Shown: positions 48,257 to 57,387, counted from the first letter of the stretch. The stretch: 64,000 nucleotides of DNA from Pseudoalteromonas luteoviolacea (GCF_018100925.1 NZ_JAGJEH010000002.1:124001-188000), one strand, 5' to 3'. Program-made: numbers and translations. The notes: generated from the sequence alone by a model not told the origin.

Positions 48257-48400
48257 GGGCATTGTTTCCTAAATCATTGAACTTTCCCCGAACGGTTTGA
48301 TCCGTTCGAGGAACAAGACACTATGCTAAAGAAGATTAATAATTGGTCGCATAGAATGTAGGTTAAGCAGAGCAAGTAGTTTTCTAAGGCCTATCTCTGG
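48257..48400 (+). mobile_element. left-end remnant of a third IS903-like element
   Basis: GGCATTGTTTCCTAAATCATTGA at this site differs by only a few bases from the left end of the two larger copies, and is followed by ATGCTAAAGAAGATTAATAATTGG, coding for KKINNWS, like KKIKNWS of the transposase. The rest is missing or unrecognisable; no right end was found. Coordinates of the right boundary are approximate. Confidence 0.65.
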
Positions 48401-48487
48401 ACTTCATTTAAAAGTTATCAGAACCAGAAGGTACCTACTGGTGCTGCAAAAGGGCATGAGATCCTGAATCAACTATTTAATATAAAT

Positions 48488-49008
48488 TTATCCTCTTACT
48501 GTAATGGTTGGATCCCATTGGTAGTAACCTTTTAGCCTTGGGGTGCTTTCACCCCTAACCCTTACATATAGAGCAAATTGCACCTGGTAGTTTTCTGTGC
48601 CCGTATTGATCACTGAAGCTTGTAGAAATGAAAAGTTTGCATCTTCAAAATTTGGAGGGAGTCCCGTAGAAGTAGAAGTGGGCACCACGGTCGTTTTATT
48701 GAAAGAAGACACTTAAAATGGACTGAATACCTGCTCCCCATCGAAGCGTTTAATATCGTAAACTTGTACTATTTTTTCGAAATTATCAGACTCCGAGGTC
48801 CCATGAAAACGGACTTTATCACCTACAACTGCTAAAAAATTTAATTGTGAGCTTCCTTGTCCAGAAATGGAGCTATTACCTGATACAAACATATATTCGT
48901 ACCGATGTTCTATAGGGTCGGGTTATTAGGCTCTTGGCTTGGGGTTGGATGATCTTTTAATACTAAAGCTGTATCTATTACAATTTGAACATTCGTTACT
49001 ATTGACAT
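48488..49008 (-). pseudogene. decayed PixA/AidA-family inclusion-body protein gene
   Basis: From ATG 49008 (AAGGAAAT upstream) the frames join to MSIVTNVQIVIDTALVLKDH, PTPSQEPNNPDPIEHRYEYM, FVSGNSSISGQGSSQLNFLA, VVGDKVRFHGTSESDNFEKI and a C-terminal GYYQWDPTITV. This is the pattern of the PixA/AidA inclusion-body family (about 175 residues), with the GQGS, GD-x-x-R and WDP-x-I motifs. It is broken by loss of one C near 48918-48922 and a TAA at 48713-48715 that could come from CAA. Both lesions together make a sequencing error unlikely. Confidence 0.75.
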
Positions 49009-49149
49009 TTTAAATTTCCTTATAATTGAATATATATTTCATTTATCCGTTCTTATCTAAAGATCGTAATAATTCACCTAGTTAAGAAAGGTAATTGTAT
49101 TAGAAAGCTTAAAAAATAACAGTTACAGGGCTATAGGGTAGCTTTGTAG

Positions 49150-49362
49150 GAACAGTGTAGAAGTCAGACTTTCCAAGAAGTATCGAAAGAGTATGTCACT
49201 CGTAGAAAGCAATTCAAAAAAGCCCGCTTAAATTGGCGAAAATCTGGCGGTGCAAAGCGCTCTCTAGGCTGGGTACCAATAAAAACAGGCGCTTCAAAGT
49301 GGAAAAATGGCCAAGTTTATCATAATGGTCAATATTTCCAGGTGTGGGACTCCTACATGTAG
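49150..49362 (+). pseudogene. TnpB/OrfB-like transposase fragment
   Basis: One frame reads VTRRKQFKKARLNWRKSGGA, KRSLGWVPIKTGASKWKNG and QVYHNGQYFQVWDSY before a stop at 49360-49362. This resembles the N-terminal quarter of OrfB/TnpB proteins of IS200/IS605-like elements. Upstream and downstream parts are missing. No omega-RNA or end hairpin was recognised. The family call is by eye. Confidence 0.45.
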
Positions 49363-49471
49363 CTATTGATGCTCGCATTTATAAATGGCTGTGGCCGCAT
49401 CATCGGGCTTTTAATGCCACATTATTTAGAGGGGGGATTACCTCACCACGTAAGTGTCTAAATTCTTTGTT

Positions 49472-49924
49472 ATGTTAGGTAAAGGAACCCAGTGGCACGT
49501 TGCGCACGATGGCGGTCCTCGCTTGGTAATTAATATTCTGAGTGCACTGAGTAGTTCGGGCGATCGTAGCTTGTATGGTTTTCAAGCCACCGATATTGAT
49601 GGTATGAAGATTGATTCTGGGGATTTTTATAATATCTACATGAATGGAAAGGGTAATGATTGGTATGAATGCACCGGTGGCTATGTGGTTACAGGCATGT
49701 ATTTTTACCATAAAGGCGATCGAAGTGTAGAAATGTTTGAGTGTTCGAACGTAGTTGGTAAGAGGAGACACCCATACATGGTCGTGTATAGACACGCCGA
49801 TATCGACGGTCCAGTAGCGTGTGGAAAATATGGCATGTGGAACACTTATGCGACGGGTTTTTACTATCAAGATGAAGGCGACGATCGCATTATATATATG
49901 AAGTGCAGTTTGCTAATAGCTTGA
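49472..49924 (+). CDS. dermatopontin-like repeat protein, possibly a lectin
   Basis: 150-residue protein without a signal peptide. It contains repeats of one pattern: CTGGYVVTGMYFYHKGDRSV-type at about residues 67-90 and CGKYGMWNTYATGFYYQDEG DDR-type at about 115-140, each ending in a cysteine, with a weaker first copy near SSSGDRSLYGF. A tG-x(5-8)-GDR-x(5)-C unit is reminiscent of dermatopontin-family repeats, some of which are lectins in invertebrates, but the usual Trp after DR is absent. ATG 49472 is used; a GTG six codons earlier is possible, and neither has a good ribosome site. Confidence 0.45.
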   Translation: MLGKGTQWHVAHDGGPRLVINILSALSSSGDRSLYGFQATDIDGMKIDSGDFYNIYMNGKGNDWYECTGGYVVTGMYFYHKGDRSVEMFECSNVVGKRRHPYMVVYRHADIDGPVACGKYGMWNTYATGFYYQDEGDDRIIYMKCSLLIA

Positions 49925-50274
49925 TCAAAATCATAAAAGATAAGGTCATCAGATCTTATTTTTTATTGGCGCAGAGTATGGTGTTTCATCATCAGTTAAT
50001 TGATGTTTTAACTTGGTAAAAACGCGTATTCGCGATACTTCACATAGCTAGGGCTTAGTGGCTAAATCTCTATATATCACGGTGGTAAAAGTACAGAGAT
50101 GCAAGCATACAAATGTTGTTGCCCAATTATCAAATATAAATTCTAAGACTGAAAAGTTCTTAAAGTTTCCTTCTATGGTTTATGATCTAGTGTGATTTTT
50201 ATCAAGTCGACTGTAGGAAACTTACACTCTGCGCAACAACCCACCATGTGCACTAAGAAGGCATATCAAGGTGC
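49925..50274. other. 350-base intergenic region at the end of the accessory region
   Basis: Between convergent genes. It holds a weak hairpin near its start (49940-49965). The rest shows no gene. Confidence 0.35.
49940..49965 (+). terminator. possible terminator after the dermatopontin-like gene
   Basis: ATAAG/CTTAT stem with one extra G-T pair and loop TCATCAGA, followed by TTTTTT. Short stem but a good T run. Confidence 0.4.
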
Positions 50275-52269
50275 TTAGGATTTATCCGAATTAAATTGAG
50301 TTGTAAATTTAATAATCTCTTGTTTTGGTAGTGCCTTTTGGTAATACCACCCCTGTACAGTTTCAACTTGTAGTGCTCGAACAAACTCCAACTGATACCG
50401 CGTTTCTACGCCTTCTGCGATTAAATGTTTGTCCATTTTGTGGAGCAGTTCGACGACATATGTATAGAAATCTGCGCCGGATTCTTCTTGTGCATTATCC
50501 AGAAGTGATTTGTCTAATTTTATGATATCAATAGGCAAGTCAGCCAACATAGACAAGCTTGAATACCCAGTGCCAAAATCATCTATGACAGTGGTAATAT
50601 TAAATGTCCGAAGTTTTTGGATATTGCGTATGACTTTATTTTTATCGCTTAAATAGCCTGATTCAACTACTTCTATTTTTAGCTGATTTGGGAATTTTTG
50701 AAACTTATCACAAATGTAATTAATGAGGGTATGGTCAATCATCACTTTAGGATTGACATTGATGCTGACAATTGGCGTAAACCCCTTTTTATGAAAGTAG
50801 TCTAAATCTCGCTGTGCCTGCTCGATTACCCATTTGTCTATGATATCTGTTTGGTCATGTTTGATTAAAGCGTCTAAAAAGTAGGGTCCTACTAGCGATC
50901 CATTTGGCTTTTGAAGCCTCAGCAGTGCTTCGAATCCGTTTATAGTCTCAGAAATTTGACAAACTTGAGGCTGATAAAATAGCTTGAGTTTTCCTGCGCT
51001 GATGTCAGTGAGAACTTGATTGAGCTCTTTGCTGGCAAACTCTATATCTCTTTGATGTGAGATAAATGCCAGTTCACCCGAAGAGCGCAGTTGCTCCGAA
51101 ATATTCAGTTTGTCACTGAGCTTATTTATGGCGTTTTCAAAATTGATTTGTCGATTGTGCCATCTTAAAAAAGGGTAATAAATGATAGCGCTAAGGACAA
51201 TTAAACAAGCCTGTAAGAATGCGCCATCAAGTCCCCCTGATACTCTGTAGCCACTAATAATTGCTGGAGTCATCCAGCTTATATCAATGTTGCTTACGTC
51301 AACCCAGCCCTGACTTAAAACAACGTAAGACACGGCAAAGTTTAAGCATGGAACGAACATGAAAGGTAACAACATGATGGGGTTCAAAAAAATAGGTAAG
51401 GCAAAGACGATTATTTCGCAAAAGTTAAATGCGGTAAATGGAATAGAAAGTTTGGCAATGTTGCGCTCATGGCCACTGCGTCGTAAAAAAAGGGCAGCAA
51501 GAATTAATCCAGCAAAGCAACCAGTTCCACTCACCAGTACAAAGGTGTCGTAAAATGTTTTTGCTGAAATTCCGGGTAGAATGGGTTGTGCTAAAAACTC
51601 AGAGCTCAGTAACATATCAAATGTGTTATCACCATGGATACCGAGAAACCATAACCCATGGGTAATAAGCATTCTTTGGAAAGTTAACCAAGCTACGGAG
51701 TTGTCGGTCATTTCAGGTGTGAGCCAATACGCGATTTCTTCACCAGCTGTATACAGCAGTGGCATAAATAAATAGAAACTAAAAAATACAGCAGAAAAAG
51801 GCACAATTGTCCGTAATTTTTCACTTAAAAAATGGCTGACTTGATACAGATAACGCTCAAAACTGGGCTGTAACTCCATACATACAATTAACAATAAGCT
51901 ACTGATACTAGGGATAATGATGGCAAAAGGGGTCGCGCCTGTTGGATTTAATTCATAGGCATCATTGTTATAGACAATGTACTGACCATGCACAGCGAAG
52001 CAAAGTAGTGCCAGCATTGCACCAATAATACCGCTATGACCATAATTTTTGCTGATAAAAAAGCCAATGGAAGTGGCTACAAATACAGGGAAAAGCCCTA
52101 GTATTAAAGACGCACCATTGAACAAGATATGGTATAGGGTATGTGTAGGGGTGATTAGGTTGAAGTACATTGCACTGTTGAGAACCAAAAGAGCCAAAGC
52201 GCTGCTGACAAAGTAGGGGAGCAAAGAAATAAAAGCTTCGCGCAGCGAGAGCAAGTACTTGCTGTGCAT
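50275..52269 (-). CDS. PTS EIIC-like membrane domain fused to an EAL phosphodiesterase
   Basis: 664-residue inner-membrane protein. About residues 1-370 form ten or so hydrophobic segments with the lactose/cellobiose-type EIIC signatures GIHGDNTF and ISGYRVSGGLDGAF. About 410-655 is an EAL domain with GFEALLRL, VSINVNPKVM, DDFGTGYSS and EGVETRYQ, catalytically intact. No GGDEF and no EIIA/EIIB domains. Such EIIC-EAL fusions are known in Vibrio and relatives, where a sugar-transport fold probably senses a ligand and controls cyclic di-GMP breakdown. An in-frame TTG 13 codons upstream is an alternative start; neither start has a good ribosome site. Confidence 0.88.
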   Translation of the reverse strand: MHSKYLLSLREAFISLLPYFVSSALALLVLNSAMYFNLITPTHTLYHILFNGASLILGLFPVFVATSIGFFISKNYGHSGIIGAMLALLCFAVHGQYIVYNNDAYELNPTGATPFAIIIPSISSLLLIVCMELQPSFERYLYQVSHFLSEKLRTIVPFSAVFFSFYLFMPLLYTAGEEIAYWLTPEMTDNSVAWLTFQRMLITHGLWFLGIHGDNTFDMLLSSEFLAQPILPGISAKTFYDTFVLVSGTGCFAGLILAALFLRRSGHERNIAKLSIPFTAFNFCEIIVFALPIFLNPIMLLPFMFVPCLNFAVSYVVLSQGWVDVSNIDISWMTPAIISGYRVSGGLDGAFLQACLIVLSAIIYYPFLRWHNRQINFENAINKLSDKLNISEQLRSSGELAFISHQRDIEFASKELNQVLTDISAGKLKLFYQPQVCQISETINGFEALLRLQKPNGSLVGPYFLDALIKHDQTDIIDKWVIEQAQRDLDYFHKKGFTPIVSINVNPKVMIDHTLINYICDKFQKFPNQLKIEVVESGYLSDKNKVIRNIQKLRTFNITTVIDDFGTGYSSLSMLADLPIDIIKLDKSLLDNAQEESGADFYTYVVELLHKMDKHLIAEGVETRYQLEFVRALQVETVQGWYYQKALPKQEIIKFTTQFNSDKS

Positions 52270-52573
52270 GATGGTTTTGAGAGTGTGTGAGAACTGGGTG
52301 TAAAACAATCAAAAAGCTCTTAGTTTGATGTAGATTTAAGTATAACCACGCTGGCTGAATCTGCATCTATGATCAGAAAATTGCTTAGTCGTGAAACTAG
52401 GGTTTTGTCTCATAGAATGGTTTAAACTTTTTTATGGACATAACCAATGACCAACTGTTTCTATTCTTAGACCAGTTGGCAGGGCTTTCGCTGCTCATTG
52501 TGCAAAAGCATAATCCATCTCTATAACGACTCGGGCTTTAAAAAGCCCATATGTTTTGGCCAATGACTTTACA

Positions 52574-53479
52574 CTAGTGCATTATTTGTTTGAGGGCTTC
52601 TTCAAGAGATTGATATCTAAATCGATAATTGGCATCTAAGGCTTTTTTGGGAATAACCTTTTGACCATATATTAAAATATCAGACATTTCACCGAACGCC
52701 CATTTCAAAAAGCTTTCAGGTAACCAAAAAAAAGCGGGACGATTGAGTACCGTTGCAAGGCAATCTGAAAATTCTTTGTTTGAAACTGGATTGGGAGCGG
52801 TAGCATTAAATGCGCCTTCAAGTTCATCATGGCGAATAAGAAACAATATGAGCTGTATCATATCGTCAATATGTATCCATGACATCATTTGCTCTCCTGA
52901 AGCCATAGGGCCACCCATCCCCCATGAAAATGCGGGCAACATCTTTTTTAGTGCGCCGCCACGGCGAGATAGCACAACACCAGTTCGAAGCAAACATACT
53001 CGCGTCTGTTCACTTTTAGTTTTCAAGGCTGCTTGTTCCCAATCGCGACAGAGCTGATGGCTAAATTCGTTATAGGGGTTATCATACGACTCGTCAACCG
53101 CGACATCAGCAGGTTGTCTACCGTAGAATCCAATGGCGCTGCCTGAGATAAACGTATGAGGGCGGTTGTGAGCGGCATTAACGTAGGCTGCGATTTGCTC
53201 AGTGATGCCAACTCTGCTTTGAATTATTGCCTGTTTTTGCTTATCACTCCAGCGTTTATCGGCAATAGGTTCTCCCGCCAAATTGATAATAATATCGATG
53301 TCATTAAAATCGACCTCAGACAAACATGCAACAAATCGAGAGTTTTGTCCTATTTGTCCTAATAGATGCCTTGCTTTTAGTTCATTTCTAGTCAGTATGA
53401 CTAAGTTATACTTATTAACTAAAAATTTGCAGAGCTCCTGCCCAATTAGTCCGGTTCCACCCGTGATCAGTATATTCAT
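52574..53479 (-). CDS. yfcH: SDR39U1/YfcH-family epimerase-like protein
   Basis: 301-residue NAD(P)-binding protein of the TIGR01777 family. TGGTGLIGQEL is the dinucleotide-binding loop; NLAGEPIADKRWSDKQK, SGSAIGFYG and the C-terminal half with FNATAPNPVSNKEF are family signatures. The substrate is not known. The gene is divergent from an AI-2E family permease gene. Confidence 0.92.
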   Translation of the reverse strand: MNILITGGTGLIGQELCKFLVNKYNLVILTRNELKARHLLGQIGQNSRFVACLSEVDFNDIDIIINLAGEPIADKRWSDKQKQAIIQSRVGITEQIAAYVNAAHNRPHTFISGSAIGFYGRQPADVAVDESYDNPYNEFSHQLCRDWEQAALKTKSEQTRVCLLRTGVVLSRRGGALKKMLPAFSWGMGGPMASGEQMMSWIHIDDMIQLILFLIRHDELEGAFNATAPNPVSNKEFSDCLATVLNRPAFFWLPESFLKWAFGEMSDILIYGQKVIPKKALDANYRFRYQSLEEALKQIMH

Positions 53480-53627
53480 TCCGCGCTCAATTAGTCTCTG
53501 GTTTATATATGTTTTTTAATTTGCCCTAGTGCTTTGAATTTAAATTCAATTACAATAGTAGCAGAAACATTCGAAAGTTATGTGTTAACTTTATCTTCAA
53601 CGTTGCGACTGCGCATAAGGATCAACA

Positions 53628-54659
53628 GTGTCATCATTGACTGGAATAAACAAGAGCCTAGTTGTTATGGCTTCATTATTCATTGTATTGGCAGGAATAA
53701 AACTGGCAAACGATATTTTAGTGCCGTTTATCTTGGCTGCATTTATCGCGATTATCTGTAATCCATTATTAAAGTTCTTTGCCAGCTACCGGATCCCCAA
53801 AGGCGCTGCCATTGTCATTATTATTGCGCTTGTGGCGTTATTAGGTATGAGTCTAGCCGGATTGGTTGGACAGTCACTAAATGACTTTTCGCAGCAGCTG
53901 CCAAGCTATCGAGAGGCCTTGCAGGGGAAATTTATTTGGCTAGTTGATACGGCGGCGCAGTATAATATATTAATTGATAAGCAGCAGTTAATATCTCTGT
54001 TCGACCCCGGTAAAATGATCGACGTTGCGACAAATATGCTTGCAGGGTTTGGCGGTGTGATGGCAAATATTTTTCTAATTTTGTTAACCGTTGTATTTAT
54101 GCTTTTTGAAGCACCTATGCTAAGCAAAAAAGTGCATATTGCATTAGATGACCCGCAAATGAAAATGCAGCAAATTGACCGTTTTTTAAATTCAATTAAT
54201 AGCTATCTGGCAATAAAAACAGTAGTGTCTTTGGCGACAGGCACGCTGGCAAGTTTGTTATTATGGCTCCTTGATGTGGACTACTTTGTCTTGTGGGGCG
54301 TATTGGCTTTTTTATTGAATTATATTCCCAATATTGGCTCCATTATAGCTGCTGTTCCACCGGTATTACTGGCACTTGTTACACATGGACCTGTCGTCAG
54401 CGGCCTTGTTGCGGCGGGCTATTTGTCTATTAACACTATCATGGGCAATATCATTGAACCAAAATATATGGGTAAAGGTGTGGGTCTCTCGACGCTAGTG
54501 GTGTTTGTGTCACTGATATTTTGGGGGTGGTTATTGGGGACTGTCGGTATGTTGCTATCAGTACCGTTGACTATGGTTGTAAAAATCGGACTGGAAAATA
54601 GTGAAGATGGCCGCTGGTTGGCGACCATGCTTGGCAGTTATGAAGACTCTAAAAATTAG
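53628..54659 (+). CDS. AI-2E family transporter (PerM/YdiK-like)
   Basis: 343-residue inner-membrane protein with about eight hydrophobic segments. The family motif is seen in the C-terminal half: LNYIPNIGSIIAAVPPVLLAL, then NIIEPKYMGKGVGLSTLVVF. The start is GTG with AAGGA upstream. Members export autoinducer-2 in a few species, act as sodium/proton antiporters in others, and are mostly uncharacterised, so no substrate is claimed. Its 3' end overlaps the convergent LprI-like gene by 11 bases. Confidence 0.88.
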   Translation: MSSLTGINKSLVVMASLFIVLAGIKLANDILVPFILAAFIAIICNPLLKFFASYRIPKGAAIVIIIALVALLGMSLAGLVGQSLNDFSQQLPSYREALQGKFIWLVDTAAQYNILIDKQQLISLFDPGKMIDVATNMLAGFGGVMANIFLILLTVVFMLFEAPMLSKKVHIALDDPQMKMQQIDRFLNSINSYLAIKTVVSLATGTLASLLLWLLDVDYFVLWGVLAFLLNYIPNIGSIIAAVPPVLLALVTHGPVVSGLVAAGYLSINTIMGNIIEPKYMGKGVGLSTLVVFVSLIFWGWLLGTVGMLLSVPLTMVVKIGLENSEDGRWLATMLGSYEDSKN

Positions 54660-55062
54660 CCTGTAACTCTTGCGCATGCTGCTGTAAGAAGGAGATCTTA
54701 CAGCGCTTAAACACTTTAGCTGCTCTTGTTGAGTTAGGGAGTTCTTTTAGATAACGCCACTTACAAGAGTCTTCCATATACCGACTCTGACTAAGCAGGC
54801 TACGCTTAATAATTGGCATCAATTGCGTATTACCAGTATTCTTCTCGAGTTCTTCAGTATCCATGAGCAACTTGGTGATCCACGTTTGACGGCTGCGTTC
54901 CAGTAGTTCGATATTGCCATCTAAGCACATTAGGTATCTTTTTGCTTTTTGTGGGTGGTCTGACTCTAAGTGACTACAATCCGTCAGCGCTTCTGAACGA
55001 GCCAGCGATTCATAACTAAATACTATTGTGAAAAATAGAAAAATATTAATGGTTTTGATCAT
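54649..55062 (-). CDS. exported LprI-like (DUF1311) protein
   Basis: 137-residue protein with a signal peptide (cleavage near ESLARS). The spacing of the cysteines (DCSHLE, YLMCLD, DSCKWRY, KRCKISF) and LLSQSRYMEDSCKWRY resemble the LprI N-terminal domain (DUF1311), which in some bacteria inhibits lysozyme. The match is weak. The start overlaps the sensor-kinase gene by 17 bases, so it belongs to the PepSY/regulator/kinase operon and may be an envelope stress-related output. Confidence 0.55.
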   Translation of the reverse strand: MIKTINIFLFFTIVFSYESLARSEALTDCSHLESDHPQKAKRYLMCLDGNIELLERSRQTWITKLLMDTEELEKNTGNTQLMPIIKRSLLSQSRYMEDSCKWRYLKELPNSTRAAKVFKRCKISFLQQHAQELQANF

Positions 55063-56389
55063 AGCTAAACTCTATTGTAAATTCGGCGCCACCAAGTTCA
55101 CTGTAATCAATAATGATTTGCCCGTGATAAGAAGCAACTAAATCAGAAACAATTGCCATACCTACACCGTGTCCTGCTTCATAGGTATCTAGTCTCGAAC
55201 CTCTTTGCAACAGCTCATCTCGTTTGTTTTCTGGAATGCCTGGACCATCATCACCAATAACAAATGCGATTCCCTTTTTAGCGTTTGTTTTAACAGTAAT
55301 ATCAACTTTGTGAGTACATGCTTTACAAGCATTATCGATTATATTGCCCAATATTTCCATCAAATCGGTTTTATCGCCAAGAAAAGCTGCATCTTGCTCA
55401 CAGTCAGTTGTAAATGCGATCCCCTTGTCTAAGTATACTTTACTCATTGCATTGAGAATTGAATCTAAAACGGGTTTTACCTTCGTTTGCTTTTTCCACG
55501 TATCAGATGCGCCTGTGGCCGCTCGTTTCAACTGGTGTTCTATCATGGCATTTATGCGATCTAGTTGTTCTTGTGCTTCTGTATCGGCTGCCAATGGGCT
55601 CGATTTAAGCACTGCGAGAGGTGTTTTTAAGGCATGGGCCAGATCACTTAACGATGCTCTGTAGCGTTCTTTTTGACGCCTTTGTGAATCAAGCAGTAAA
55701 TTAAGGTCTGCCTTTATGGTGTTGAGCTCAACAGGGTAAAGGCCGGATATTTTATCGCGTTCACCGGATTCCACTTCTTTGATTTCTTTGTCCAGTCGTT
55801 GCAGAGGACGTGCATTCCAGACAAAACCAAATGCCATTAGTGCAGCAATAACGATGCCCATGATGAGCATCCAGTTGACCAAGGTGTTTCTAAACTCTGA
55901 CATTAATGCAAGCAGGGCCGAATTTTTCTTGAGTAAGATAAATTTAGCTTGTTGTGATTGCTCTGCATTACCTAGAATGACGGTTAAACTTAATTGCCAA
56001 AAATCTTCACCACTGTATCGTACTTTTTTAAATTCAGATGCACCAGCTTGGGTTTGTGACACATCTGGTGTAACGGTAAGGCTGACAGCAGATTCTGAAT
56101 ACCAAACAAGGGTGTTTTCTTGGTATACCAACGCATACGTATCAGAATTTAAGCGATTTAACTCTGGAGCGAGTATGGTTCTAGGCATAGAGATGCCATC
56201 GGAGACAAACTCTACTTCAGAGATTAAAGAATAAAGGTGTGCTTCCAACGTTTTTTCTGTGGCGTCGACTAATGTGGCGTAATAGGCACGTCCAATTGAG
56301 AAAAATAAAGCGGGCAGCGCGACTATTAAGACAAAGACAAGGATAAATCCTTGCCTTATTTTGAGAGAAACTTGTGCGCTGCTTACCAC
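55046..56389 (-). CDS. PhoQ-type sensor histidine kinase
   Basis: 447-residue inner-membrane kinase. Two membrane segments (about 13-33 and 165-190) flank a periplasmic sensor of about 130 residues. A short linker leads to the dimerisation domain with the phosphorylated His in LAHALKTPLAVL (about residue 252) and an ATPase domain with NIIDNACKACT, GDDGPGIP and GHGVGMAIV. PhoQ-type kinases often sense divalent cations or peptides; the sensor here is not an obvious match. The GTG start overlaps the regulator stop by seven bases. Confidence 0.9.
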   Translation of the reverse strand: MVSSAQVSLKIRQGFILVFVLIVALPALFFSIGRAYYATLVDATEKTLEAHLYSLISEVEFVSDGISMPRTILAPELNRLNSDTYALVYQENTLVWYSESAVSLTVTPDVSQTQAGASEFKKVRYSGEDFWQLSLTVILGNAEQSQQAKFILLKKNSALLALMSEFRNTLVNWMLIMGIVIAALMAFGFVWNARPLQRLDKEIKEVESGERDKISGLYPVELNTIKADLNLLLDSQRRQKERYRASLSDLAHALKTPLAVLKSSPLAADTEAQEQLDRINAMIEHQLKRAATGASDTWKKQTKVKPVLDSILNAMSKVYLDKGIAFTTDCEQDAAFLGDKTDLMEILGNIIDNACKACTHKVDITVKTNAKKGIAFVIGDDGPGIPENKRDELLQRGSRLDTYEAGHGVGMAIVSDLVASYHGQIIIDYSELGGAEFTIEFSYDQNH

Positions 56390-57057
56390 TGGGTTTTAAA
56401 CCTATAACCTCTACCACGTAAGGTTTCTACAGGGTTTAATGTTCCATCAGGGTCAAGCTTTTTACGCAGACGTAAGACAAAAACTTCAATCACGTTGGAA
56501 TCTAAATCAAAATCTTGATCATAAATATGTTCCGTCAGCTCTGATTTAGAAATGACCTTGTGTGGATTCACCATTAAATATTCAAGTACTTTGTATTCAT
56601 AAGCGGTCAGTGATAATTCTCTATCATTGACAAACACTTGTTGAGAGCGCGTATGTAAAGTGATTGGCCCTATGCTAATTTCAGGGTTAGCCTGTCCCGC
56701 ACTGCGTCTAATTAAAGCGTTGCAGCGAGCTATAAGCTCTTCTACATGAAACGGTTTAGTGAGGTAGTCATCAGCACCCGCATCTAAGCCTTCGACTTTT
56801 TCTTGCCAACGATCTCGTGCGGTCAAAATCAAAATTGGAATTTTGATATCTTGTGCACGTGCACGTCTTATTAACTCAATACCATCTAATTTAGGTAAAC
56901 CCAAATCGACAACTGCCAAGTCAAGCGGATACTCTGTCAGGTGAAAAAGGCCGTTTTCGCCATCATGACACAGGTCAACACTGTATTTCTCTTTCTCCAA
57001 CACATTGCGGAGGTTTTCGGCTAGCTGAATGTCATCTTCAATTACTAAAATTCGCAT
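56383..57057 (-). CDS. OmpR/PhoP-family response regulator
   Basis: 224-residue regulator. The receiver has DD (residues 9-10), the phospho-acceptor Asp in VVDLGLPKLDG and Lys in DYLTKPF; the C-terminal winged helix contains YEYKVLEYL and RGRGYRFK. The sequence is close to PhoP. The ATG at 57057 is used because AAGGA lies six bases upstream; a TTG two codons earlier overlaps the PepSY gene. Together with the kinase it forms a two-component pair. Confidence 0.95.
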   Translation of the reverse strand: MRILVIEDDIQLAENLRNVLEKEKYSVDLCHDGENGLFHLTEYPLDLAVVDLGLPKLDGIELIRRARAQDIKIPILILTARDRWQEKVEGLDAGADDYLTKPFHVEELIARCNALIRRSAGQANPEISIGPITLHTRSQQVFVNDRELSLTAYEYKVLEYLMVNPHKVISKSELTEHIYDQDFDLDSNVIEVFVLRLRKKLDPDGTLNPVETLRGRGYRFKTQW

Positions 57058-57059
57058 CG

Positions 57060-57308
57060 TCAATCCTTCTTCACTTCACCCGTTACTTTGTGAACTTTTA
57101 CATCAATTATTCTGCCGTCGCTTTGAAGTATACGTACAACAAAGTAATCACCTTCGAGAGAAATCTTTAGCGTTTTCCCTGGCTGTTTGGTGGTTGCCAA
57201 TTGTACGGCTTCTTTTTTACTTATTGTGTCTTGCGGTGTTGCATGCGCCTGAGTAAAAATCAGGGAACAAACAAAAATGAACATTGCAAAACATAAGGGC
57301 AACTGCAT
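57060..57308 (-). CDS. PepSY-domain exported protein
   Basis: 82-residue periplasmic protein. The ATG at 57308 has GGAG seven bases upstream; an ATG ten codons earlier lacks one. Signal peptide ends near TQAHA. The mature part is a single PepSY domain (SKKEAVQLATTKQPGKTLK, GDYFVVRILQSDGRIIDVKV). Such proteins are often the first gene of regulator/kinase operons and may inhibit proteases or modulate the kinase. It lies two bases before the regulator start. Confidence 0.85.
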   Translation of the reverse strand: MQLPLCFAMFIFVCSLIFTQAHATPQDTISKKEAVQLATTKQPGKTLKISLEGDYFVVRILQSDGRIIDVKVHKVTGEVKKD

Positions 57309-57387
57309 TTTAAGCTCCACGTCGGGGTTGCTTAACATCTTGGACAGCAGGGTAAAGTGATTTGTCTTAACCCGTGCTGAACTTTTG

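Noticed and set aside
49454..49471. GTG start for the dermatopontin-like gene
   Set aside because: No ribosome site and it adds residues unlike the repeat region; the ATG at 49472 is kept, though this is uncertain.
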